NCBI RefSeq assembly: GCF_018812025.1
Contig: NC_063052.1
Location: 22,818,226 to 22,882,225 of the forward strand
DNA length: 64,000 nucleotides
Origin: Megalobrama amblycephala
Lineage: Eukaryota > Chordata > Actinopteri > Cypriniformes > Xenocyprididae
Direction of reading: 5' to 3'
Both the position numbers and the translations under genes were made by a program. Positions 1-9,284 of this stretch are shown here, piece after piece (positions within the stretch are counted from its first letter, which is position 1; each line of letters opens with the position of its first letter). The notes beneath the pieces were generated by a model. That model was given only the letters and a program-made list of their open reading frames with translations. It did no database searches and was not told the DNA's origin.

Positions 1-840
1 GTGCTCTGGCCATGTGGAAAGATCCCTGGTTCCTGTCCCAGGGACCCGTGCTGGGGACTTCTGGTCGTCGTGTAATGCTTACGACAGATGCTTCCCTCAC
101 GGGCTGGGGGGCGATCATGAGTGGTCGCTCAGCTCAGGCTCTATGGGAGGTCCATCAACTCTCCTGGCACATAAATCGGCTGGAGATGATGGCGGTGTTT
201 CTAGCATTAAAACGCTTTCTCCCAGACCTGAGAGGCCATCACGTGTTGGTCCGCACGGACAACACGCGGTGGTCTCATATATAAACCATCAGGGGGGGTC
301 TGCGGTCTCGCCAACTTTACTACTTGGCCCGTCGGATCCTCCTATGGTCCCTAGGGAAGCTGCTCTCTCTGAAGGCAGCTTACATCCCGGGGTATAAAGG
401 GAGCAGATGCCCTGTCGAGGCAGGGGCCGAGGCCCGGGGAGTGGAGACTCCACCCAGAAGTGGTGGATCTCCTATGGAAAATTTTGGTCGAGCGGAAGTC
501 GACCTATTTGCTTTGGGAGAGTCAACCCAGTGACCACTCTGGTACTCCCTAACACATCCAGCACCTCTGGGTCTGGATGCCATGGTACAGACGTGGCCGA
601 GGCTACATTTGTACGCATTTCCCCCGATCGCCTTGCTCCCGGGAGTTCTGGAGAAAGTATGCCGGGAAGGGGTCAGCCTAATAATGGTAGCCCCCTTCTG
701 GCCAACCAGAATATGGTTCTCGGACCTAGTGTCCTTACTAGACGGCTCCCCAATGGAGCTTCCCCTTAGACAGGACCTCCTGTCGCAAGCGGGTGGCTCG
801 ATAATACATCCCCGCCCAGAACTGTGGAAGCTATGGGCCT
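1..840 (+). pseudogene. DIRS RNase H and RT C-terminal region, frameshifted
   Basis: The reading begins inside the RT/RNase H polyprotein. It shows an RNase H-like block with TTDASLTGWG, then HINRLEMMAVFLALK, then VRTDNT, giving the expected spacing of the acidic residues D, E and D. At about 266 the frame shifts, and SYINHQGG continues in another frame. From about 582 the conserved stretch MVQTWPRLHLYAFPPIALLPGVL follows in a third frame and ends with PELWKLWAWPLRGP, which normally precedes the YR in fish DIRS elements. At least two indels therefore separate three frames. The role, copying element RNA and degrading it from the hybrid, is known for the family. Confidence 0.75.
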
Positions 841-1240
841 GGCCTCTGAGGGGGCCAGGCTCATAGATGCTGGTCTTCCAACTGAGGTTGTGGAGACCAT
901 CCTTAACTCCAGAGCTCCCGCCACGAGGAAGCTTTATTCCTATAAATGGAATTTATTTTCTGCTTGGTGCATACAGAATAATATGGACCCTGTCCACTCT
1001 CCTATCAGCTTTGTGCTAAGATTTCTCCAAGAAAAATTCTCAGAGGGCCTATCGCCTTCAACCTTGAAGGTTTATGTCGTGGCTATCTCAGCCTTTCATG
1101 CTTCTCTTGAGGGTGGCTTCTCGGTGGGTCGAGACCCCTCGTTACTTGCTTCCTCCGTGGCACACTGAGGTTGAGGCCGGCCTGGGACCTGGCTGTGGTA
1201 TTAGTAGGGTTAGCTGAGGCTCCCTTCGAACCACTCTCAC
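824..1240 (+). pseudogene. DIRS tyrosine recombinase, N-terminal (core-binding) part
   Basis: The translation shows EVVETILNSRAPATRKLY, a SAM-like core-binding start typical of DIRS recombinases, followed by FLQEKFSEGLSPSTLKVY and a GRDPS motif, then a stop at about 1166. A further recombinase-like stretch (RLRPAWDLAVVL, APFEPL) is readable up to about 1235 in a shifted frame. It is then cut off by an RT-like segment. The part that should follow, with the first catalytic arginine, is missing here. This protein would join the circular or linear cDNA to the genome by site-specific recombination; this copy cannot. Confidence 0.75.
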
Positions 1241-1797
1241 TGTAAAACTATCTGGGTGTAGTGTGGGACTCCACCACGATGCGGGCACATTTGTCTCGCG
1301 CTCGGGTGAGTGCCATTCTTATGGCTATGAAAGGGGTGAAGTTAGGCCAGTCACTCACTGTAAAACAGTTCCAGAGACTGTTGGGTCTGATGGCAGCTGC
1401 GTCCAACGTGATTACTATTGGCCTTCTGCACATGAAACCCTTACAGTGGTGGCTCAGGACCAAGGGGTTTTCCGTGAGGGGAAATCCTTTTCGCATGATC
1501 GAAGTCACGCAGCAATGCCTTCGTGCTCGGGTCATGTGGAAAAAGCCTTGGTTCCTGTCCCAGGGACCCGTGCTGGGAACTCCTCGTCATCGCGTAATGC
1601 TTACGACAGATGTTTCCCTCACGGGCTGGGGGGGCGATCATGAGTGGTCGCTCGGCTCAGGGTCTATGGGAGGACCATCAGCTCTCCTGGCACATAAATC
1701 GGCTGGAGATGATGGCAGTGTTTCTAGCACTGAAACACTTACTCCCAGACCTGAGGGGCCACTACGTGTTGGTCCGTATGGACAACACGACGGCGGG
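1240..1797 (+). pseudogene. Second DIRS RT/RNase H segment inserted in the recombinase gene
   Basis: From about 1252 the protein reads LGVVWDSTTMRAHLS, then FQRLLGLMAAAS and LLHMKPLQWWL, a block that normally lies between the RT palm and RNase H. It is followed by a second copy of the RNase H start found at positions 1-272. The two DNA copies (1-272 and about 1527-1793) share long identical runs with scattered substitutions and a 1-base difference at the poly-G near 1631. The segment ends at VRMDNT, and recombinase sequence resumes at once. This is RT sequence lodged inside the YR gene, so it is a rearrangement and not a normal gene order. Confidence 0.7.
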
Positions 1798-2300
1798 ATG
1801 GTGAAAGCATTCCTTCACGCTAGACCTGGCTATCTGCCAGGGTCCCCACCAATGTCCCAGGTCCCATTGTACTCCAGGCCTTCTATCCTCCTCCCTTTGA
1901 GTCTTCGGATCAGGAAAAACTGAATCTGCTCTGCCCGTTGACGGCTTTGGATGCTTATGCCCACAGAGCTGCCCTGTGGCGAAAATCAGACCAATTGTTT
2001 GTCTGTTATGGGTCCCCTAAGAAAGGGGGCCCAGCATCTAAGCAGAAGATGAGCAAGTGGGTGGTTGAGGCCATCTCACTTGCATATGAATCGGCCGGAC
2101 AGCCCTCTCCATTGGCTGTTCACGCCCATTTCACTAGGGGTATGGTGGCATCAAAGGCGCTGATGTCTGGAATATCCATTAATGGTATCTGTGATGCAGC
2201 TGGATGGTCATGCCAGCACACATTTATCAGGGTTTATACCCTTGATGTTGGCTCCACTCTGGGGTCTTCTATTTTGTCACTAACATTGGCAAGTATTTGA
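1798..2300 (+). pseudogene. DIRS tyrosine recombinase, C-terminal catalytic part
   Basis: Two frames carry this part. The first has GMVKAFLHARPGYLP (about 1797-1840) and reaches a stop at 1921. The second starts near 1938 with TALDAYAHRAALWRKSDQLF and runs to about 2298. It holds HFTRG (the HxxR box), SKALMSGISI, AAGWS, and a tyrosine in RVYTLDV at the expected place for the nucleophile. The catalytic H, R and Y of a tyrosine recombinase thus look present, but the first catalytic arginine region is lost upstream. Length and order match fish DIRS recombinases. Confidence 0.8.
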
Positions 2301-2323
2301 AGCTACGGCACAGCTGGGATTGC

Positions 2324-2681
2324 GTTCCCAATGCGTTGCCACGCAGCGTCGACAGTTCCCACGAAAGGGAACGTCTCGGGTTACAGATGTAACCCTGGTT
2401 CCCTGAGTAGGGAACGAGACGCTGCGTCTCTTGCCGTACCCCCTGCATACTTGCGAGTGCTTGCTTCAGACTTATCCCAGAAGCTAGCGTTCTCTGCATC
2501 CAGGTATGCTTTATAGTTTCCTGGTCCATGACGTCACCCGTCTCTGACGTCTCGCTACGCGATTGGTTAGATACATGAGTGCTTCAGTGACGACATCATG
2601 CAGAAGGTTCCCAATGCGTTGCCACGCAGCGTCTCGTTCCCTACTCAGGGAACCAGGGTTACATCTGTAACCCGAGACGTT
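2324..2681. repeat. DIRS complementary repeat block: 57-bp inverted repeat plus 27-bp direct repeat
   Basis: Positions 2370-2426 and 2625-2681 are exact reverse complements of each other over 57 bases. In addition, 2324-2350 and 2608-2634 are a 27-base direct repeat (beginning GTTCCCAATGCG). The spacer of about 200 bases has no coding sequence. Terminal inverted repeats and an internal complementary region are the hallmark of DIRS elements and are thought to template formation of the circular intermediate. Confidence 0.8.
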
Positions 2682-2844
2682 TTCTTTATTTTACAAAAAG
2701 CACAACATTTTGTTTTTACTCTGAGTGCACACAAATAAAAGAAGATATTCCACAGATTAAAATGGTGTATAGCTCTTAATTGTATGTGCAACATTGACAG
2801 AGTATTTTAAGTCTCTTTCACACTGGTTAGAAAAAAAACGCGGT

Positions 2845-3478
2845 CGAGGGACCCGAGGGAGTTAACCACGCGGCTTGTATCCAATGCCCCAGATGAAATC
2901 AGGCTTTGATGGATTGAGGTTTGGTTACAGCCTGAATCCACCAAGGCCTGATAGGTACCCCCCTTGATACTCACAGGTATTTGGTACTAGCCAGCTTGAC
3001 CGGGGGCAGCCTGCGGGGCGTCCGGGACCCGGACCATTGCCCCAACCTCCATTACTGGGCACCTGTCCACGGAATGCTCCGGGTCCCTGCAACGCCAACA
3101 GGCCGGCCCAGACCTCCCCGCCACTCTAGTGGCAGGGAGTGGGGTAAACGATTGCCGTGGAGAAAGCGGATAAACAGGAGCGGGGTCCGACCCGGCAGTA
3201 GTCAGTCCCGCTCCCCGGGGCGGGACTCGAGGAGGGCCGGGCAGACAGGACCTGAGTAGAGGGACAGGTCGAGAGAGAGAAGGGAATGAGGAAGAGGGAG
3301 AGAGAGAGACAGATGGAAGGGGTTTGCCGACCCCTGGGCACGCCACCATGTGGTCCTCCGCAAGATGGATGGCTGAGTCCAGCGACGTGGGGCGGTGGCA
3401 CTGGACCCACTCTTCCGTTCTTTTCAGGAGCCAAGTGATAAACTGCTCCAGCGCCACACGATCGACGACCTGGTCCAC
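2845..3478 (-). pseudogene. Gag C-terminal part (SCAN-like and zinc knuckle) and protease start of a gypsy element
   Basis: The minus-strand product begins MDQVVDRVALEQFITWL with a helical pattern and WVQCHRP, like the gag of fish gypsy elements related to the source of the vertebrate SCAN domain. A proline/serine-rich linker follows, then a CCHC knuckle (CWRCRDPEHSVDRC, spacing C-x2-C-x4-H-x4-C). After a TAG codon near 2985 the same frame continues with VSIKGG and LVDSGCNQTS, the Asp-Ser-Gly active site of an aspartic protease. The stop breaks the gag-protease reading. Reading fades near 2845. Confidence 0.75.
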
Positions 3479-3494
3479 GTCGCTTCCCTCAGCG

Positions 3495-3783
3495 TAACGT
3501 GTTCGTGAGTAAGGAAGGAAGAGGACAGGGTCGGCTTGACTGCTGACTGCGGTATTTTAATGTTCAAAGTTTCAAACCAAAGTAATACAAGGTGCAGACA
3601 GGCACAGAGACAGTCATAAACAACATAAAAGGTTCACTCCAGTATATATTCCAGCAGTCCTGGGTAGTTCAGCATTCCAGCAGCCAGCAGTCCTTCTCTC
3701 TCTCGCACACTCCTGTTTCTCCTGGCGTCTCCCGACTTTCTCTCCCGCTGCAGACTTCGCTGAACCACGCCCCCCTCGCCACA
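3495..3783 (-). repeat. LTR of the reverse-strand gypsy fragment
   Basis: Read on the minus strand it starts TGTGGCGAGGGGGGCGTGG and ends near ACACGTTAC at about 3495. It contains a TATA-like ATATATAC and a CATTAAAATA poly(A)-like signal. It has no partner LTR in the window, so its ends are inferred from the TG start and the junction with L1 coding sequence at 3784. Confidence 0.6.
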
Positions 3784-4081
3784 CATTATGAAAGTTATTA
3801 TTATCAAGCTTAGTGACAAGAATAACCCATCTTCCTTCCGTAGAAATCAACGATTCAACAATATCTCTTTTAAATTTGTTAATCAAAGTGAGAACCCCAG
3901 CGGAGTGGTTAGATCTGTGACTAAAGTAGGCCTTGTCACCCCACTGTGATTTCCAAAAACGAACATCCAAAAACAACATTCTTCTACAGTATAAGAATAA
4001 GGCTTTTGTTTTTGTGAGATCTCTCAAGCCACGAGTGTTTAACGAGATAATAATTAAAGAGTTAAACTCCAAGTCTTGCAT
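3784..4081 (-). pseudogene. L1-type LINE ORF2 start (AP endonuclease domain), fragment
   Basis: Read on the minus strand from an ATG at 4081-4079, the protein shows SLNTRGLRD, the start of an L1 AP-like endonuclease, then FWKSQWGDKAYFSH, HSAGVLTLINK and EGRWVILVTKLDN. The stretch that should contain the catalytic ETH motif between FLYC and FWKSQWG is deleted. The fragment is cut on its 3' side by the gypsy LTR at 3783, and on its 5' side the chromovirus at 4082-9284 is inserted at its start codon. Its ORF1 is probably the L1 ORF1 at 12690-13548 on the same strand. Confidence 0.75.
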
Positions 4082-4561
4082 TGTCACGGTTCGCAGATCC
4101 ACTGTGTCATTCTGTTGTCTGTGTGTGGGTTGTGGGGTGTGTCACCTGATTGTTCTGTGTGGGCGTCGCCGCTGATTACTGATCAGCGGCAGCTGTGGGT
4201 TATTAGATCTTGCCTATTTAACGCCTTGTCTTTCGTCTCATGTTTGTCAGATCGTTGTTTTGGAGTCCTGGTGTTGTCTCGTGTTTCCGTGTTTCTTGTT
4301 TCCTGGAGTTGGAGTTATCGTTGCCGTTTCCTGTCTGTTCCCCTGGATACTCGTTCTGGATTTACCTTGCTCATCTCATCTCACGGATTCTCACCACGGA
4401 GCACCACTCACCACGGACACCATCGCCCATCCAGTCCCTGTGTTACCATCTCTCCTGCTGTCTGTGTTGTGACTGTATGTGTATACATATCTGACTACCT
4501 GGCGTGAAGCACTATTAAAGTGATAACTTGCTATTGCATCCAGTCTTCTTTTCACGTGACA
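4082..4561 (+). repeat. 5' LTR of chromovirus 1
   Basis: 480 bp, TG...CA ends, 5-bp target duplication on the left. It carries a TATA-like CTATTTAA near 4217 and ATTAAA near 4513 as possible promoter and poly(A) signal. The open frames across it are not genes; they recur in the 3' LTR. Confidence 0.95.
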
Positions 4562-4581
4562 GAACGATCTGACCATCTACC

Positions 4582-5520
4582 ATGGATGCAGCGAGTTCAG
4601 CAGCTTTCACGGAGTTCATCAGTCACGCTGTTAATCGTATGGACCAGCAGCAGGAGAATCTTTCATCCACCGGACGCGCCGTCCAGGCGCTGGTAACACA
4701 GGTGTCCGAGCTCTCCCAGCAGCTACAACAACTTCGCGCTCCCACTGCGCCAGCCCCACCGTCCGTTCCCCCACCATCACCCGCACAAAGAGACCTGTCG
4801 GAGCCCCGCCTTCCCGTTCCTCAGAACTATGCCGGTGAGCCAGAATTTTGTCGAGCGTTTTTGAATAAATGTTCTCTCCATTTCACCCTGCAGCCACGCA
4901 CCTTTGAGAGGGAGGAGTCCAAGGTGGCGTTTGTACTGACCCTGCTCTCCGGGAAGGCGGCGCTATGGGGAACGGCGGTTTGGGAAAACCAGGACCCGTG
5001 CTGCTCCTCATTCACGGCACTTGCCGCCGAGATGAGGAGGGTGTTCGACCGTGCGGTTGCGGGAAAGGAGGCCGCCCGCAAACTCACCGCTCTCAAGCAG
5101 GGCAACCGCACGGTCGCTGACTATGCCATCGAGTTCCGCACCCTCGCGGCAGAGTGTCGGTGGAACGAGGAGGCGCAGTGGGACGTGTTCCTGCATGGGC
5201 TGGCTGATCGTATCCACCGGGAGATATACATGTTGGACCTTCCAGAGACATTCAACGGGCTTGTTGAGCTGGCGCTTCGAGTTGATTCTCGCCTCCGACG
5301 AGTGGAGTCCCTAGTGGAATCCGGAGAGAGACACAGCGGTCTTCCTGTCAGCCCGGTGGATGCGGTTAGCCCAGCACCCGATCCTGAGCCCATGCAGGTA
5401 GGGAGAGCTCTGCTTTCTCGGGAGGAGCGGGAGCGGCGGAGGTCCCTTGGTCTTTGCTTATACTGCGGGACATCGGGACACATCATCAGGAACTGCCCGG
5501 TAAAAGACCAAGCCCGATAG
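4582..5520 (+). CDS. gag: Gag of chromovirus 1 (intact, 312 aa)
   Basis: It starts at the ATG 20 bases after the LTR. Residues about 15-55 look like a coiled coil (Gln/Leu-rich), then a proline-rich linker (APTAPAPPSVPPP). About 85-230 is a retrotransposon-type capsid domain with FCRAFLNKCSLHF, KVAFVLTLLSGKA and VADYAIEFRTLAAECRW. A single CCHC knuckle (CLYCGTSGHIIRNC) sits close to the C-terminus. Gag forms the particle and packages RNA. The pol frame overlaps the end in the -1 frame, so pol would need a -1 frameshift; I see no textbook slippery heptamer, only a GTAAAAG run near 5500. The same gag family gave rise to mammalian domesticated genes such as PEG10. It is the only long undamaged frame of this element. 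Confidence 0.85.
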   Translation: MDAASSAAFTEFISHAVNRMDQQQENLSSTGRAVQALVTQVSELSQQLQQLRAPTAPAPPSVPPPSPAQRDLSEPRLPVPQNYAGEPEFCRAFLNKCSLHFTLQPRTFEREESKVAFVLTLLSGKAALWGTAVWENQDPCCSSFTALAAEMRRVFDRAVAGKEAARKLTALKQGNRTVADYAIEFRTLAAECRWNEEAQWDVFLHGLADRIHREIYMLDLPETFNGLVELALRVDSRLRRVESLVESGERHSGLPVSPVDAVSPAPDPEPMQVGRALLSREERERRRSLGLCLYCGTSGHIIRNCPVKDQAR

Positions 5521-8500
5521 TAAACTCGAGGCTACTATCGGGCGGGATCTCCGCCGAGAAGTCCTCGCCATCGACCCTCCTCCCGGTTAGACTGAGATGG
5601 GCTACACACGACATCACCTGTAGCGCACTCTTGGATTCTGGGGCGGAGGGCAGTTTCATGGACATCACGTTTGCACGACAACATGGAATTCCTACATCAT
5701 CCCTTGAGCACTCCATTTCAGTCAACGCACTCAATGGACAGTCTCTTTCCAGTCTCTCCCACACTACGGATTACATCACCCTCGTCACTTCCGGTAACCA
5801 TTCAGAAGAAGCACAGTTCCTCCTCATGGACACCCCACACACACCTGTCGTTCTTGGACACCCCTGGCTCACCAAACACAACCCTCGCATCGACTGGCAA
5901 CTCGGAACTATCACTGAATGGAGCACCCAGTGTCACAAGTCTTGTCTATTGTCTGCTTGTCCCACGGTGTCTGTTTCTGTTTTGCAGGATGAGGCGGTGG
6001 ATCTGTCTAACGTGCCTAAGGAGTACCTTGACCTGAAGGAGGTGTTCAGTAAGTCCCGAGCTGCTTCTCTCCCTCCGCATCGTCCCTACGATTGTGCAAT
6101 AGACTTAGTTCCGGGTAAGTCTCCGCCTAAAGGCAAGTTGTACTCTCTATCTGTTCCCGAGAGGGAGGCCATGGAGAAATATATTTCTGATTCTCTGGCA
6201 GCCAAGTTCATCCGCCCTTCCTCATCTCCAGCGGGGGCGGGTTCTTTTTTGTGGGGAAGAAGGACGGGTCTTTGCGACCTTGTATTGATTACCGGGAGCT
6301 GAACAACATCACGGTAAAGAATACTTATCCTTTGCCGTTGATGTCTTCAGCCTTCGAGAGGTTGCAAGGAGCGTCCATTTTCACTAAATTGGACTTAAGA
6401 AACGCATATCATTTGGTCCGCATCAGGGAGGGGGATGAGTGGAAGACCGCTTTTAACACCCCTAGAGGGCACTTTGAATACTTGGTCATGCCCTTCGGGC
6501 TGTCCAACTCGCCCGCGGTCTTCCAGGCACTCGTCAATGACGTGTTGAGAGACATGGTTGACCAGTTCATATATGTCTACCTGGACGACATATTGATTTT
6601 TTCATCGTCTCTCCAGGAGCATGTTCAACACGTCAGACGAGTGCTTCAGCGGCTGCTAGAGAATGGGCTTTTTGTCAAGGCGGAGAAATGCGAATTTCAT
6701 GCACAATCTGTTTCTTTCCTAGGGTACATCGTCTCATCTGAGGGAATTCGCATGGATCCTGACAAGGTTAAGGCTGTGGTGGATTGGCCAAGTCCAGATT
6801 CCCGTAAGGCCCTACAGCGGTTTCTGGGGTTCGCCAATTTTTACCGGCGTTTTATTCGCAATTTCAGCCAACTAGCCGCACCTCTGACCGCTTTGACCTC
6901 CTCCAGAACGACCTTCAGGTGGTCAGATGCAGCCGAGGCTGCATTTGCCAAACTGAAGGGCCGCTTCGTTTCGGCCCCTATTCTGATAGCCCCTGATCCT
7001 TCGCGTCAGTTCGTGGTGGAGGTCGACGCGTCAGAGGTGGGGGTAGGTGCAGTTCTCTCCCAGCGTTCTCCCTCAGATAACAAGATGCACCCTTGCGCGT
7101 ATTATTCTCATCGTTTGTCTCCCGCTGAACACAATTATGATATTGGTAACAGAGAGTTGTTGGCAGTCAAATTAGCGTTGGAAGAGTGGAGTCACTGGTT
7201 AGAGGGTTCAGGGGTACCCTTTATCGTTTGGACTGATCATAAGAATTTAGAGTATATACGATCGGCTAAAAGACTCAATTCCAGGCAGGCTCGGTGGGCA
7301 CTTTTTTTCGGTCGTTTTGATTTTACTCTATCGTACCGCCCGGGCTCCAAGAACATCAAGCCCGATTCTCTTTCTCGCATTTTTGATCCCTCCGAACGCC
7401 CGTCTACTCCCAAATGTATTCTTCCCGAGACATTAGTGGTCTCCACTCTTACATGGGAGATCGAATCGAAGGTCCTGGCGGCCTTAGAAGGGGTAACGCC
7501 TCCGCCCGCATGCCCACCGAACCGTTTGTTTGTGCCGGATGAGTTAAGGTCCTGCGTCATCAAGTGGGGTCATTGTTCTAACGTGGCTTGCCATCCAGGG
7601 GTTAATCGAACCAGATTTTTGGTCAAGCAACGATTCTGGTGGCCAGGTATGGCTCGCGACATTCGCGATTTTGTTTTGGCTTGCTCGGTCTGTGCTACTG
7701 GTAAGACTTCCAACCGACCTCCAGATGGGTTACTCCAACCGCTGTCTGTCCCTTCGAGACCCTGGTCCCATATCGCGCTAGATTTTGTGACCGCCCTCCC
7801 ACCCTCCCAAGGGTACACGGTTGTTTTGACCGTTGTGGACCGGTTCTCGAAGGTGACCCATTTTATACCCTTGGCCAAATTACCCTCTGCTAAGGAGACA
7901 GCGGTTACTGTCATTGATCATGTCTTCCGGCTACATGGCCTCCCGGTGGATGTGGTTTCTGACAGGGGTCCCCAATTTGTGTCCAAATTCTGGCAAGAGT
8001 TTTGTAAGTTACTGGGGGCGACGGTTAGTCTTTCTTCTGGGTTCCATCCCCAGACCAATGGTCAGACCGAGAGAGCCAACCAGGATTTAGAGCGAATGTT
8101 GCGATGTTTGGCGTCCAAGAATCCTTCCTCCTGGAGCCAACAACTCTCTATGATTGAGTACGCTCACAACTCGTTACCAGTGTCTTCTACGGGCCTGTCT
8201 CCGTTTGAATGTAGCCTAGGTTACCAGCCACCTGTGTTTCCCAGTCTGGAGTCCGAAGTTGCGGTTCCCTCTGCCCACGCCTTTGTCCAGAGGTGCCATC
8301 GCACTTGGAACAGAGCCCGCGAGACTCTGTTGCAAGTGAGGGCGCGCACCAAGGCTAAGACCGATCGCCACCGGTCAAAGCCACCCGCATACGTCCGTGG
8401 CTAATAAGCTTGCTCCCAAATTCATTGGCCCGTTTACTGTCACTAAGATCATTAGTCCAGTGGCAGTCCGCCTCAAATTGCCTCCGGCGTACAGGAGGAT

Positions 8501-8792
8501 TCATCCCGCCTTCCATGTGTCCAAAATCAAACCAGTTTTTCATTCACCACTTAATCCGCCTGCTCCGGTTCCTCCACCGCCGCGTCTCGTAGACGGGGAA
8601 CCAACTTATTCGGTTAATCGTATTCTGGACTCGAGGCGGAGGGGACGCGGATTCCAGTACTTGGTGGACTGGGAAGGTTACGGTCCGGAGGAGAGGAGTT
8701 GGGTACCTGCGAGGGACATTCTGGATCACTCCCTTATTGATGATTACAATCAACAGGTAAGGAGTGGTGGGAACGCCGAGAGGCGTTCCTAG
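5454..8792 (+). pseudogene. pol: Pol of chromovirus 1 (PR-RT-RNase H-IN-chromodomain), two breaks
   Basis: Three frames carry pol. The first (to 6302) has the protease site LLDSGAEGS (Asp at 5634) and the RT N-terminus. Near 6245, in a T-rich run, a one-base loss moves the reading to a second frame (6251-8404). This has RT motif YLDDILIF (6578), RNase H with VEVDAS, NRELLA and TDHKNLEY, an integrase HHCC finger (HPG ... CSVC), and the DDE core ([22 protein letters not shown]). Near 8400 coding DNA is missing (about 50 bases by comparison with the second chromovirus) and the frame changes again. The third piece (8397-8792) carries a chromodomain ([16 protein letters not shown]). Catalytic residues otherwise look complete. 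Confidence 0.9.
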
Positions 8793-8804
8793 GAGGAGGG
8801 GTAC

Positions 8805-9284
8805 TGTCACGGTTCGCAGATCCGCTGTGTCATTCTGTTGTCTGTGTGTGGGTTGTGGGGTGTGTCACCTGATTGTTCTGTGTGGGCGTCGCCGCTGATT
8901 ACTGATCAGCGGCAGCTGTGGGTTATTAGATCTTGCCTATTTAACGCCTTGTCTTTCGTCTCATGTTTGTCAGATCGTTGTTTTGGAGTCCTGGTGTTGT
9001 CTCGTGTTTCCGTGTTTCTTGTTTCCTGGAGTTGGAGTTATCGTTGCCGTTTCCTGTCTGTTCCCCTGGATACTCGTTCTGGATTTACCTTGCTCATCTC
9101 ATCTCACGGATTCTCACCACGGAGCACCACTCACCACGGACACCATCGCCCATCCAGTCCCTGTGTTACCATCTCTCCTGCTGTCTGTGTTGTGACTGTA
9201 TGTGTATACATATCTGACTACCTGGCGTGAAGCACTATTAAAGTGATAACTTGCTATTGCATCCAGTCTTCTTTTCACGTGACA
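8805..9284 (+). repeat. 3' LTR of chromovirus 1
   Basis: 480 bp, identical to the 5' LTR by eye apart from G at 8824 (A at 4101). It is preceded by a purine-rich tract (8790-8800) and followed by the target duplication TGCAT (9285-9289). Confidence 0.95.

Larger units (their letters stand above)
1..2681 (+). mobile_element. DIRS-type (tyrosine recombinase) retrotransposon, 5' part outside window, rearranged
   Basis: DIRS elements encode Gag, a reverse transcriptase/RNase H, and a tyrosine recombinase (YR) in place of an integrase, and they carry inverted and internal complementary repeats in place of LTRs. In order the window shows: RNase H and the connecting region (1-840), the YR N-terminal part (824-1240), a second RT/RNase H segment (about 1240-1797), the YR C-terminal part (1798-2300), then a complementary repeat block (2324-2681). 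Frames change several times and stops are present, so the copy is dead. The family assignment rests on the order RNase H then YR and on the repeat block; Gag and the RT palm are left of the window. Confidence 0.85.
2840..3783 (-). mobile_element. Partial Ty3/gypsy LTR retrotransposon (SCAN-like gag type), reverse strand
   Basis: On the minus strand an LTR-like sequence (3783 down to about 3495, starting TGTGGCG) is followed by a gag C-terminal part and the beginning of a protease; the rest of pol is absent. Gag begins almost directly after the LTR, so the gag 5' half and leader are deleted. The element interrupts the L1 ORF2 fragment to its right. Its left border near 2840 is approximate because the protease reading fades into non-coding DNA. 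Confidence 0.7.
4082..9284 (+). mobile_element. Nearly complete Ty3/gypsy chromovirus (sushi-type), 5203 bp
   Basis: It has two 480-bp LTRs (4082-4561, 8805-9284) that begin TGTCAC and end GACA. By eye they differ at one base (A at 4101, G at 8824). A 5-bp target duplication TGCAT lies at 4077-4081 and 9285-9289. Inside are an intact gag, then protease, RT, RNase H, integrase and a chromodomain, with two breaks in pol. A purine-rich tract (GGAGGAGGGG) precedes the 3' LTR. Near-identical LTRs indicate a recent insertion. Order PR-RT-RH-INT-chromodomain defines a chromovirus. Confidence 0.95.

Noticed and set aside
4076..4507. Open frames of 70-143 codons in the chromovirus 1 LTR, repeated at 8838-9230
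   Set aside because: They lie in the two LTR copies, have no domain, and repeat because the LTRs are identical.
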